Assembly: GCA_005888325.1 (NCBI GenBank)
Contig: VAWU01000052.1
Coordinates: forward strand, 1 to 36,120
Reading direction: 5' to 3'
Length of the DNA stretch: 36,120 bases
From: Actinomycetota bacterium
Lineage (GTDB): Bacteria; Actinomycetota; Acidimicrobiia; Acidimicrobiales; AC-14
Shown here: piece by piece, positions 8,395 to 15,522 of the stretch
How the letters are laid out: each line of letters begins with the position of its first letter
Numbering within the stretch: the stretch's first letter is position 1
Notes under the pieces: generated by a model
Told to the model about the DNA's origin: nothing
The model's database searches: none
Seen by the model: only the letters and a program-made list of their open reading frames with translations
Program-made: the position numbers and the translations under genes

Positions 8395-9234
8395 TCATTC
8401 GCGTACGGCTTCGGGCATGACCCGATCGGGAAGGGCGCCCCGCAGCGCTTCGGCCCCGAACAACGGCTCCGTGAACGGCGTGTAGTCCGGGCCCCGCCGC
8501 AGGGTCATCCCGCCGTCGACGCCGATCACCTGGCCGGTGACCCACGTCGACTCGGGCCCGGCGAGATAGCGCACCGCGGCGGCGACGTCGTCGACCGTGC
8601 CGACCCGGCTCACCGGCGTCTGCGCGAGGTAGTCGTCGAGCACCGGTCCGCCGGCGGTGATCCCCGCCACCATGTCGGTGTCGATCAGCCCGGGCCGCAC
8701 GCAGTTCACGCGGACCTTCGACGGCCCCAGCTCGTCGGCCGCGACGCGCACGAGCATCTCGATGCCGGCCTTCCCGACGCAGTAAGCGCCGAGGTAGCGA
8801 TGGGTCAGCGCGGCGGCGATCGACGAGACACCGATGAACGCGCCGCCGCCGCTGCGCACCATCACCGGCGCGGCGTGCTTCAGGGTGAGGAAGGTGCCCG
8901 TGACGTTGAGGTCGACGGTGCGGCGAAAGGCGTCCACGTCGGCGAGGACGAGCGGCCCGAGGTGCTCGGACCCTCCCGCGCACGCCACCGCCACGTTCAG
9001 CGCGCCCAGGGGCTCGGCCGCCGCGGCCACGGCCGTCTGCACCTGCTCCTCGTCGGTGACATCGCACACGCGCCAGCGCAGCGTCGTGCCGTCGGCGGCC
9101 GCTCGGAGGCGCGCCTCGGTGCGTCCGCAGATGGTGACCGTGGCACCGTCCGCAGCCAACCGACGCGCCGACGCCAGGCCGATGCCGCTGCCGCCGCCGG
9201 TGACGAGCGCGCTGTAGCCGTCGAGCGCGTTCAC
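8395..9234 (-). CDS. Short-chain dehydrogenase/reductase (SDR)
   Basis: 279 residues with the classical SDR layout: cofactor motif TGGGSGIG (12-19), CDVTD (57-61), CAGG in place of NNAG, catalytic Ser138 (GVSS) and YCVGK with Tyr151/Lys155, then the RVNCVRPG and GVDGG signatures. It has a C-terminal extension of about 30 residues beyond the usual VDGG end. It probably oxidises a hydroxyacyl-CoA or secondary alcohol. The frame runs on upstream; GTG 9234 (VNALDGYSALVTGG) is chosen from family alignment. It is divergent from the LLM gene across an 83-bp region with the ATTAGAA/TTCTAAT palindrome, so shared control is likely. Confidence 0.9.
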   Translation of the reverse strand: MNALDGYSALVTGGGSGIGLASARRLAADGATVTICGRTEARLRAAADGTTLRWRVCDVTDEEQVQTAVAAAAEPLGALNVAVACAGGSEHLGPLVLADVDAFRRTVDLNVTGTFLTLKHAAPVMVRSGGGAFIGVSSIAAALTHRYLGAYCVGKAGIEMLVRVAADELGPSKVRVNCVRPGLIDTDMVAGITAGGPVLDDYLAQTPVSRVGTVDDVAAAVRYLAGPESTWVTGQVIGVDGGMTLRRGPDYTPFTEPLFGAEALRGALPDRVMPEAVRE

Positions 9235-9249
9235 GACTTGGTGTCGTTC

Positions 9250-9267
9250 ATTAGAATCCGTTCTAAT
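9250..9267. promoter_or_regulatory. ATTAGAA-N4-TTCTAAT palindrome, KstR-like operator with back-to-back -10 elements
   Basis: The sequence is ATTAGAATCCGTTCTAAT, with perfect 7-bp arms. Compared with the mycobacterial KstR operator pattern TnnAACnnGTTnnA it has one mismatch (AAT for AAC). The arm end TCTAAT also resembles a -10 in both directions. It lies between the divergent SDR (start 9234) and LLM (start 9318) genes. Control by a TetR-family lipid regulator is inferred; none is encoded here. Confidence 0.55.
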
Positions 9268-9317
9268 CCGGTGGCGGCGGACCCCGCAATGAGACTGCCG
9301 CAAATGAGGAGGCGCTC

Positions 9318-10346
9318 GTGAAGCTCGGCATGCACATCGGGTACTGGGGCGCGGCGCCCCCGCCGTGGGCCCCCGGCGCCATCGCCGAAGCGGAGCGGCT
9401 CGGGTTCGACTCGATCTGGACGGCCGAGTCCTGGGGTTCCGACGCGCTGACGCCACTCGCGTGGTGGGGCTCGGCCTCGACCCGGCTGCGCCTCGGCACC
9501 AACCTCGCACAGCTCTCGGCGCGCACGCCGACGGCCACCGCGATGGCGGCGCTCACGATGGACCACCTGAGCAACGGCCGCTTCGTGCTCGGACTCGGCG
9601 TCTCCGGACCTCAAGTCGTCGAGGGATGGTACGGACAACCCTTTCCGAAGCCGCTGGCGCGCACGCGTGAGTACGTGTCGATCATCCGTCAGGTGCTCGC
9701 GCGTGAGGACCGCGTCACCAGCCCGGGGCCCCACTACCCGCTCCCCCATCCCGGCGGCCTCGGCCTCGGGAAGCCGTTGAAGCCCATCACCCATCCGCTG
9801 CGCGCCGACGTGCCGATCATCCTCGGCGCCGAGGGGCCGAAGAACGTCGCGCTCGCCGCCGAGATCGCCGACGGGTGGTTCCCGCTCTTCTTCTCGGCTC
9901 GGCACGAGCACCTCTACGCCGACTCGTTGCAGGAAGGCTTTCACCGCCCCGGCGCCCGCCGCTCGGCCGCCGACTTCGAGGTGCTGCCGACCGTCACCGT
10001 CGTCATCGACGACGACGTCGAGGCCGCGGCCGACTCGCTGCGCCCCGTGCTCGCCCTCTACGTGGGCGGGATGGGTGCGCGCGACATGAACTTCCACTTC
10101 GACGTGTTCTGCCGGCTCGGCTACGAGGGCGAGGCCCACAAGATCCAGCAGCTGTACCTGGAGGGCCGCAAGGACGAAGCCGCGGCCGCCGTGCCCACGA
10201 GCATGGTGGAGGAGATGAACCTCATCGGCCCCCGGGACAAGATCCGCGACGAGCTGGAGGTCTGGAAGGCCTCGATGGTCACGACCATGCTCATCGGGGG
10301 CGGCAACCTCGACACCATGCGAACCATGGCCGAGCTGGTGCTGTGA
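9318..10346 (+). CDS. LLM class (F420-dependent type) oxidoreductase
   Basis: 342 residues with a luciferase-like TIM barrel. It begins KLGMHIGYWG, followed by AEAERLGFDSIWTAESWG (25-42). NGRFVLGLGVSGPQVVEGWYG is the typical barrel segment, and VPIILGAEGPKNVALAAEIADGWFP closes the fold. This resembles the Rv3520c-like F420-dependent group more than FMN monooxygenases, but the cofactor is inferred. Such enzymes reduce or oxidise C=C or C-OH groups in lipid and sterol metabolism. A strong GAGGAGG lies six bases before GTG 9318. An upstream short frame at 9289-9321 overlaps the start. It is followed 58 bp later by the epimerase gene on the same strand. Confidence 0.9.
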   Translation: MKLGMHIGYWGAAPPPWAPGAIAEAERLGFDSIWTAESWGSDALTPLAWWGSASTRLRLGTNLAQLSARTPTATAMAALTMDHLSNGRFVLGLGVSGPQVVEGWYGQPFPKPLARTREYVSIIRQVLAREDRVTSPGPHYPLPHPGGLGLGKPLKPITHPLRADVPIILGAEGPKNVALAAEIADGWFPLFFSARHEHLYADSLQEGFHRPGARRSAADFEVLPTVTVVIDDDVEAAADSLRPVLALYVGGMGARDMNFHFDVFCRLGYEGEAHKIQQLYLEGRKDEAAAAVPTSMVEEMNLIGPRDKIRDELEVWKASMVTTMLIGGGNLDTMRTMAELVL

Positions 10347-10404
10347 GCGCGGCGGCGCCGGCCGGGCGGGCGACACGTCGGCACTCGCGCCTGCCGCGAT
10401 CCGC

Positions 10405-11424
10405 TTGAAGGTCCTCGTCACCGGCGGGACGGGGTTCGTCGGGAGTCACACCGTCGCCGCCCTCGTCGGACGAGGCCACGACGTGCGCGTGCTCGTGCGC
10501 GACCCGGCGCGGGTCGAGCACGCGCTCGGGCCGCTCGGCGTGGCGGGCGCCGTCGATGCGGTGGTCGGCGACGTCACCGACGCGCCGATGGTCGAACGCG
10601 CCCTCGACGGCTGCGAAGGCGTCCTGCACGCGGCCGCGGTCTTCACCCTCGACCGGCGGCGTGACGACGAGATCGCCGCAACCAACGTGCGCGCCACCGA
10701 GTTGGTGCTCGGGAGTGCCCGGCGCCTCGGGCTCGACCCGATCGTGCACGTGTCGAGCGTGTCCGCGCTGCTGCCACCCGCGGGCCCGGTGCTGGGCCCC
10801 GACGACGAGCCCGGTCACCCCACCGGCCTCTACGCGCGCTCCAAAGCCGATGCCGAGCGGGTGGCGCGGGCCATGCAGGCGGACGGCGCTCCGGTCGTCA
10901 CAACCTACCCGGGCGCGGTGTGGGGGCCCGACGACCCCACCCGGGGCGACCAGGTGCGGATCGTGGTCGACTTCCTGAAGTCCGGGGTCATCCCGGTGAC
11001 GACCGGAGGGATGCCGGTCGTCGACGCACGCGACCTGGGCGCGGTGCACGCGGCCTGCTTCGAACGCGGGCGGGGCGCCCGCCGCTACATGGCGGGGGGC
11101 GAGCTCGTGACCCTGCCGCGCCTGGTCGAGATCCTGCGCACACTCACGGGTCGTCGCCTACTGAGCGTGCCGGTCCCCGCGCCCACGATGCGCGCCATCG
11201 GCGCGTTGAGCGACCTCGTCCAGCGCATCGCGCCCATCTCGTTGCCTCTCACCCACGAGGCCATGGTCACGTTGACGGGCGGCGTCCCGTGCGACAACCG
11301 GCGCACCACCGACGAGCTCGGGGTCGCGTTCCGGCCGGTCGAGGAGACGGTCGCCGACACCCTAGGATGGCTGCGCGAGACGGGTGGGCTGACCGCACGT
11401 CATGTCGGGCGTCTCGGCCGCTGA
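10405..11424 (+). CDS. NAD-dependent epimerase / 3-beta-HSD-like reductase (extended SDR)
   Basis: 339 residues. Rossmann motif GGTGFVG (7-13), GDVTD (55-59), LHAAA (74-78), catalytic Ser in HVSSVS and YARSK with Tyr143/Lys147 identify an extended SDR. The later VVDARDLGAVH and RRYMAGGE segments resemble dihydroflavonol-reductase/3-beta-hydroxysteroid-dehydrogenase-like members rather than sugar epimerases. Reduction or oxidation of a hydroxy group on a lipid-like substrate is inferred. The start is TTG 10405 (LKVLVTGGTG); no ATG or GTG gives the conserved beginning. No clear ribosome site is visible. It probably follows the LLM gene in one transcript. Confidence 0.85.
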   Translation: MKVLVTGGTGFVGSHTVAALVGRGHDVRVLVRDPARVEHALGPLGVAGAVDAVVGDVTDAPMVERALDGCEGVLHAAAVFTLDRRRDDEIAATNVRATELVLGSARRLGLDPIVHVSSVSALLPPAGPVLGPDDEPGHPTGLYARSKADAERVARAMQADGAPVVTTYPGAVWGPDDPTRGDQVRIVVDFLKSGVIPVTTGGMPVVDARDLGAVHAACFERGRGARRYMAGGELVTLPRLVEILRTLTGRRLLSVPVPAPTMRAIGALSDLVQRIAPISLPLTHEAMVTLTGGVPCDNRRTTDELGVAFRPVEETVADTLGWLRETGGLTARHVGRLGR

Positions 11425-11425
11425 G

Positions 11426-11465
11426 TCGAAGACACGCCGACTCGAAGACACGCCGACTCGAAGAG
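11426..11465. repeat. 16-bp tandem repeat, 2.5 units
   Basis: TCGAAGACACGCCGAC occurs at 11426-11441 and again, identical, at 11442-11457, followed by a half unit TCGAAGAG (11458-11465). The period of 16 is not a multiple of three, which argues against this stretch being coding. It lies between the epimerase stop (11424) and the preferred start of the next gene (11468). Confidence 0.85.
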
Positions 11466-11467
11466 AA

Positions 11468-11944
11468 ATGGCCGCCGACTCCCTCCCTCCCGATCCCCAC
11501 CGGGGGCAACCGTTCCGCCTGCGGCTGCGTCGCGAGGTGCGGCGGGCCGAGCTCGCGCTGCTCGCCCTGGGTGTCGTTGCGGCCGGCTTCCTCGCCCTCC
11601 ATCTCGCGGAGCGCGGCAACGAGGTGTCGCTCACCGCGCGCACCACGCCCGCCTCGCCCACGACCCAGCCGGGGCCGGCCCACGCGGCGACGGCACGCGC
11701 ACCGTCCGAGGTCACCGAGCGCGGCCCGTCGCCGGCCCCGCCGACCACGGCGACCGCATCGCCGCCGACCACGACGACGCAAGACGCGCGGCGCGCCGTG
11801 GGCGCCGAAACTGCGACCACCGCGCCCACGGTGGACGATGCGGACGGAGATCCGGCGAGCACCACGACGACGAGCACGACCTCGAGCACGACGACGACGA
11901 CCACCACCACCACGACGACGACGATCGAACCGCCACCACCGTGA
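11468..11944 (+). CDS. Single-pass membrane protein with Thr-rich tail, function unknown
   Basis: 158 residues from ATG 11468. A cytoplasmic basic stretch (RLRLRREVRR) precedes one transmembrane segment (LALLALGVVAAGFLALHLA, about 31-49). A long disordered Thr/Pro/Ala-rich exterior follows, ending in an almost pure threonine run and PPPP. I do not recognise a family. Low-complexity tails like this are common in actinobacterial wall-spanning proteins. An alternative start at ATG 11402 would overlap the epimerase gene by 23 bases and translate the 16-bp tandem repeat in shifting frames, so I prefer 11468. It ends 9 bp from a convergent SDR gene. Confidence 0.6.
   Translation: MAADSLPPDPHRGQPFRLRLRREVRRAELALLALGVVAAGFLALHLAERGNEVSLTARTTPASPTTQPGPAHAATARAPSEVTERGPSPAPPTTATASPPTTTTQDARRAVGAETATTAPTVDDADGDPASTTTTSTTSSTTTTTTTTTTTTIEPPPP
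11861..11927. repeat. ACG/ACC triplet low-complexity tract
   Basis: A run of ACG, ACC and AGC triplets encodes the polythreonine end of the preceding membrane protein, with up to twelve consecutive Thr codons near 11887-11924. Such tracts are prone to length change by slippage in steps of three, which would keep the frame. Confidence 0.8.
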
Positions 11945-11953
11945 CGGCCGCGC

Positions 11954-12730
11954 TCAGCTGACCCGAGAGCCTCCGCCGTCGGCCCAGATGGTGGCGCCGT
12001 TGACGTAGGCGGCGCGACCGCCCGCAAGGAAGATGCAGGTGTTGGCGATCTCCTCGGGCGTGCCGATGCGCCGCAGCGGGTTGGCGCGCTCGAAGCGCAT
12101 CTTCGTCTTCTCGTCGTTCGAGAAGATGACGGCGTCGAGCGCCTCGGTCTGGATCGTGCCCAGTGCGATGCAGTTAACGCGCACCTTGGGGCCCCACTCG
12201 ACCGCGAGCGATCGGGTGAAGTGGTTGAGCCCGGCCTTGGCCGCGCCGTACGCGACGAGCCCGGGCGACGCGGTCACCGACGCCATGCTCGAGATGTTCA
12301 CGATCGCCCCACCCGAGTCCTGCTCCTGCATCACCGCGTTGGCCCGCTGGCTGAACCACAGCGGGCCGACGAGGTTGATGGCGATCACCGACGCGTGGAA
12401 GCGGGGTGAGGTGGGCCCGGTGGGTGCCACCGGGGAGCCACCGGCATTGTTGACGAGGACGTCGAGGCGACCGAACGCGTCGAGCGTCCGACCGACGACG
12501 TCGTCGATCTGCTCGAGGTTGCGGACGTCGCACGGCACGTGGATGACCCGCCCCTCCGCGCCCTCCACGCCCTCGGCCGCCGGCGGTTCGTCGTACTCGC
12601 CGCGCGAGCAGGTGGTCACCCTGGCCCCCTCCTCCAGGAAGCGCCGCGCGATCACCTTGCCGACGCCGCGGTTGCCGCCGGTGACGATCACGACCCTGCC
12701 GTCCATCTCGTCACCCATGACACCGCCCAT
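11954..12730 (-). CDS. Short-chain dehydrogenase/reductase (SDR)
   Basis: 258 residues. TGGNRGVG (17-24), CDVRN (67-71), NNAGG (94-98), Ser148 in NISSM and YGAAK with Tyr161/Lys165 make a complete classical SDR active site; RVNCIALG and WADGGG follow. The NISSMASVTASPG context resembles 3-hydroxyacyl-CoA or 3-oxoacyl-ACP type SDRs. It is the last gene of the minus-strand group with two acyl-CoA dehydrogenases. The gap to the upstream gene is 26 bp and contains GGAGGTGA ten bases before ATG 12730, which decides this start. A beta-oxidation hydroxyacyl-CoA dehydrogenase role is inferred. Confidence 0.9.
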   Translation of the reverse strand: MGGVMGDEMDGRVVIVTGGNRGVGKVIARRFLEEGARVTTCSRGEYDEPPAAEGVEGAEGRVIHVPCDVRNLEQIDDVVGRTLDAFGRLDVLVNNAGGSPVAPTGPTSPRFHASVIAINLVGPLWFSQRANAVMQEQDSGGAIVNISSMASVTASPGLVAYGAAKAGLNHFTRSLAVEWGPKVRVNCIALGTIQTEALDAVIFSNDEKTKMRFERANPLRRIGTPEEIANTCIFLAGGRAAYVNGATIWADGGGSRVS

Positions 12731-12756
12731 GTCGCCACTCACCTCCGGTGAACCAC

Positions 12757-13701
12757 TCACAACCGGTCGGCGATCGCCAGCGCGTGGTCGTCGACCGAGC
12801 CGAATGCGGCGTCGAGCACCCACGCCCGCTTCAGGTAGAGGTGGGCGTCGACTTCCCACGTGAAGCCCATGCCGCCGTGCACCTGCACGCACGCCTTGCC
12901 GTTCTGACGGGCGGCCTCGCCCGCCATGAGCTTGGCCGTGGCGACGGCGCGCGCCGCGTCGCCGACGAGCGCGTCGTCGAGCGTGACGCCTGCGGCGTAG
13001 ACCGCGGCGCGCGCCACCTCGGCCCGCACGACCATGTCGGCCAGCAGGTGCTTCACGGCCTGGAACGAGCCGATCGGACGGTCGAACTGCTGGCGCTCCT
13101 TGGCGTACGCGACGGCAAGGTCGGTCGTGGCCTCTGCGAAGCCCAGCATCTGCGCCGCCACGAGCGCGGCCCCCGCGCGTCGCCAGCGGGCAGCCTCCTC
13201 CGCGTCCGCCAGCGGCGCGCCGCGCGGCAGGCCGTCGACGCGGTGCACCGGCGTCAGAGGGTCGAGGGGGTCGGCGATCGGCTCCGCGTCGAACGTCGAC
13301 GGCTCGATCGCCCACAGCCCCGCGTCGTCGATCGCGACGACGATGTCGAGCGCGTCGAGGTGCCCGATCACAACCTCGCGTTCCCGTTCGACCACACCGA
13401 CCACCGCCGCGTCGACCAGCCCCGCGGCCAGGTGGGTTCCCGCGAGGGGCCCGGGCACGAGCGCGCGGCCCAGCTCCTCGAACACGAGGACGGCCTCGGC
13501 ATGGCCCAACCCGACGCCACCGTCGCGCTCGGGCAGGCGCAGCGAGAACACTCCCGCCTCGGCCAGCTCACCCCAGAGCGCGCGGTCGACACCACCGGCG
13601 TCGACGAGCGCGCGCACGCGCGCCATCGGGAAGCGCCCCTCACAGAGCTTGCGCACACCCTCCTGCAGCGCCTGCTGGTCGGCGCTGAGCTCGAAGTCCA
13701 T
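12757..13701 (-). CDS. Short acyl-CoA dehydrogenase family protein (FadE28-like length)
   Basis: 314 residues, clearly shorter than the usual ~380. It starts MDFELSADQQALQEGVRKLCE and keeps EELGRALVPGP (75-85), the helix KERQQFDRPIGSFQAVKHLLADM (201-223) and CVQVHGGMGFTWEVDAHLYLKRA (271-293). The middle beta domain is reduced and the EPGAGSD-type flavin motif is missing. Short acyl-CoA dehydrogenases of this kind (for example FadE28 of sterol side-chain degradation) work as heterotetramers with a full-length partner. The full-length gene at 15523-16671 upstream is the obvious partner candidate. GAGGAG about ten bases before ATG 13701 supports the start. Confidence 0.88.
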   Translation of the reverse strand: MDFELSADQQALQEGVRKLCEGRFPMARVRALVDAGGVDRALWGELAEAGVFSLRLPERDGGVGLGHAEAVLVFEELGRALVPGPLAGTHLAAGLVDAAVVGVVEREREVVIGHLDALDIVVAIDDAGLWAIEPSTFDAEPIADPLDPLTPVHRVDGLPRGAPLADAEEAARWRRAGAALVAAQMLGFAEATTDLAVAYAKERQQFDRPIGSFQAVKHLLADMVVRAEVARAAVYAAGVTLDDALVGDAARAVATAKLMAGEAARQNGKACVQVHGGMGFTWEVDAHLYLKRAWVLDAAFGSVDDHALAIADRL

Positions 13702-13805
13702 GCGTTCAGCGCTCCTCGGGCAACGCACACCACCGCGGAGTGACACGACCCCGTCGCGACATGACGCCGAAGACTACGCACCGAGAGCAGACCCCGCGTC
13801 GAGCA

Positions 13806-13823
13806 GGCGCAGGGTCTTGCGCC
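13806..13823 (-). terminator. Stem-loop directly after the LigD stop codon
   Basis: GGCGCA-GGGTCT-TGCGCC forms a perfect 6-bp stem with a 6-base loop, beginning one base after the TAG of the LigD-type gene on the minus strand. There is no U tract, so it is at best a weak or Rho-assisted terminator, or an mRNA-processing hairpin between LigD and the downstream acyl-CoA dehydrogenase. Confidence 0.4.
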
Positions 13824-13824
13824 G

Positions 13825-15501
13825 CTACAGCGACGGCAGCGGCTGGGGGCGATCCAGCAGCTGAGCGAACGGGTCACCGACGGAGGCGACGCGTTCCAGC
13901 ACGGTGTCGACGGTCCAGCGGTCGGGGCGCAGCTCGGGGTCGTCGAGCTCGTCCCACTCGAGCGGCACCGAGACCGGTGCGCCGGAGGCGGGCCGGGCGC
14001 TGTACGGCGCGACGAGCGTCTTGTTGATGGCGTTCTGCGTGTAGTCGAGGCGGGCCAGGCCGCCACGCTCCTTCTTGACCCATGCCCAGCTGACGAGATC
14101 GGGCACGGTCGCCCCCACCGCGCGTGACACCGTCTCGACCCATGCCCTCGTCTCGCCGAAGGTGTAGTGGTCGACGACAGGCACCCAGATCTGGACGCCG
14201 CGCTGACCGGTCACCTTCGGCAGCCCGCGCACGCCGAGGTGCTCGAGCGCCGTCCGGAAGAGGCGCGCCAGCGCCAACACCTCGTCGAAGGTGGTGTCGA
14301 GGCCCGGGTCGATGTCGATGAACGCCCAGGTGGGTCGACGGACGTCGCCGATGCGCGACGTCCACGGATGGAGCTCGACCGCGCCGTAGTTGGCCATCCA
14401 CGCCAGCGCCGCGGGACTGTCGACGATCGCGTACCACTCGGTCTCGCCTGGGTCAGCGTCGGGGTTGCGCCACCGCTGAAGCCAGTCCGGCGCGTGGCTG
14501 GGCACCTCCTTGTGCCAGAAGCCGGGACGGTCGACGCCGTTCGGGTAGCGGTGCAGGTTCACGGGCCGGTCGACCAGGTACGGCAGCATCACGGGTGCGA
14601 TCCGCGCGTGGTAGCGGACGAGGTCGCGCTTGGTCACGGGCGACCGGTCGTCGCGGCCCGGGAACAGCACCTTGTCGAGGTTGGTGAGCGACAGCTCGTG
14701 CCCCTGCAGGTCCCAGACGCCGTGTGTGCCCAGCGCGTCCAGCGCCGCGAGCTCGGCGTCGGTGACCGGTTGCCAACGCACGGCGAGCTTGGCGTCCGCG
14801 GCCGGCAGGTCGCTCCGCCACAGCGCGTCGGGCGCGGCCGCGACCTCGTCGTTCGTGCGGCCCGTCTTCACCGAGCGCGGATGGTCCTCCGGGCTCCAGC
14901 CGGCCACCGCGTGCTCGTCGCGCTTGTGCAGCAGCAGCCATTGCTCCTTGCCCGAGCCCGCTCTGTCGCGACGGATCAGCACGAGCCGTCCGGCCAGCTT
15001 CTCGCCCTGCAGATCGAGGTGGAGCTCGCCGGCCGCGATCGCCGCGGCCGGGTCCGTCGTGTTCGACGGCTCCCACGTACCCCAGTCCCACACGATCACG
15101 TCGCCGCCGCCGTACTCGCCCCTGGGTATCACGCCCTCGAAGTCGAAGTACTCGATCGGATGGTCCTCGACGTGGACCGCGAGCAGGCGGGCGGACGGGT
15201 CGAGCGTCGGGCCCTTCGGCACCGCCCAGCTGGCCAGGACGCCGTCGACCTCGAGCCGGAAGTCGTAGTGGAGGCGCCGGGCCCGGTGCCGTTGGACCAC
15301 GAACCGGCGCCCGTTGGGCCCGAGGTCGGGCGCCTCGGAGCCACCACCCGGCTCCGGGGTCTGCCCGAAGTCGCGCTTCGCCCGGTACGCCGCCAGCTTG
15401 GACGGCTCCGACTCGGAAGCCCTGCTCTTCGCTGTCTGATTCTTTGCTGTCTGCTTCTTTGCAGGCTGCTTCTTCGCAGGCTGCTTCTTCGCCGGCGCCA
15501 C
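13825..15501 (-). CDS. LigD-type protein with phosphoesterase and polymerase domains, no ligase domain
   Basis: 558 residues. The N-terminus (1-25) is built of AKKQP/AKKQT repeats and is strongly basic. A 3'-phosphoesterase domain follows (about 68-200): HRARRLHYDFRLE (72-84), HVEDHPIEYFDFEGVIP and GEYGGGD. The primase-polymerase domain (about 265-550) has RYPNGVDRPGFWHK (318-331), VDSPAALAWMANYGAVELHPW and the catalytic FIDIDPG (Asp396, Asp398), with a third Asp in RLDYTQN. In bacterial NHEJ these domains trim and fill broken ends with Ku. Mycobacterial LigD has the order POL-PE-LIG; here the order is PE-POL and the ligase is absent, so it must act with a separate ligase. No Ku gene is in view. 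GTG start. It lies 21 bp after an acyl-CoA dehydrogenase gene. Confidence 0.92.
   Translation of the reverse strand: MAPAKKQPAKKQPAKKQTAKNQTAKSRASESEPSKLAAYRAKRDFGQTPEPGGGSEAPDLGPNGRRFVVQRHRARRLHYDFRLEVDGVLASWAVPKGPTLDPSARLLAVHVEDHPIEYFDFEGVIPRGEYGGGDVIVWDWGTWEPSNTTDPAAAIAAGELHLDLQGEKLAGRLVLIRRDRAGSGKEQWLLLHKRDEHAVAGWSPEDHPRSVKTGRTNDEVAAAPDALWRSDLPAADAKLAVRWQPVTDAELAALDALGTHGVWDLQGHELSLTNLDKVLFPGRDDRSPVTKRDLVRYHARIAPVMLPYLVDRPVNLHRYPNGVDRPGFWHKEVPSHAPDWLQRWRNPDADPGETEWYAIVDSPAALAWMANYGAVELHPWTSRIGDVRRPTWAFIDIDPGLDTTFDEVLALARLFRTALEHLGVRGLPKVTGQRGVQIWVPVVDHYTFGETRAWVETVSRAVGATVPDLVSWAWVKKERGGLARLDYTQNAINKTLVAPYSARPASGAPVSVPLEWDELDDPELRPDRWTVDTVLERVASVGDPFAQLLDRPQPLPSL
15431..15490 (-). repeat. 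15-bp in-frame tandem repeat, 4 units, coding Lys-rich LigD N-terminus
   Basis: Four consecutive 15-bp units (15431-15445, 15446-15460, 15461-15475, 15476-15490) encode AKKQP/AKKQT/AKNQT repeats. The two units nearest the start codon are identical; the others differ by a few bases. The period is a multiple of three, so unit gain or loss would only change the length of the basic tail. Confidence 0.9.
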
Positions 15502-15522
15502 GCGGATCCGTCCCCGCGCCCG

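Noticed and set aside
13739-13775. TGACAC...GTCGCGAC as a fifth CTGAC palindrome
   Set aside because: The spacing and arms do not match CTGAC-N5-GTCAG, and it is not at a divergent junction.
15420-15500. The 15-bp repeats as a CRISPR or minisatellite element
   Set aside because: They are in frame, encode a basic LigD tail of a kind common in DNA-binding proteins, and have no spacers.
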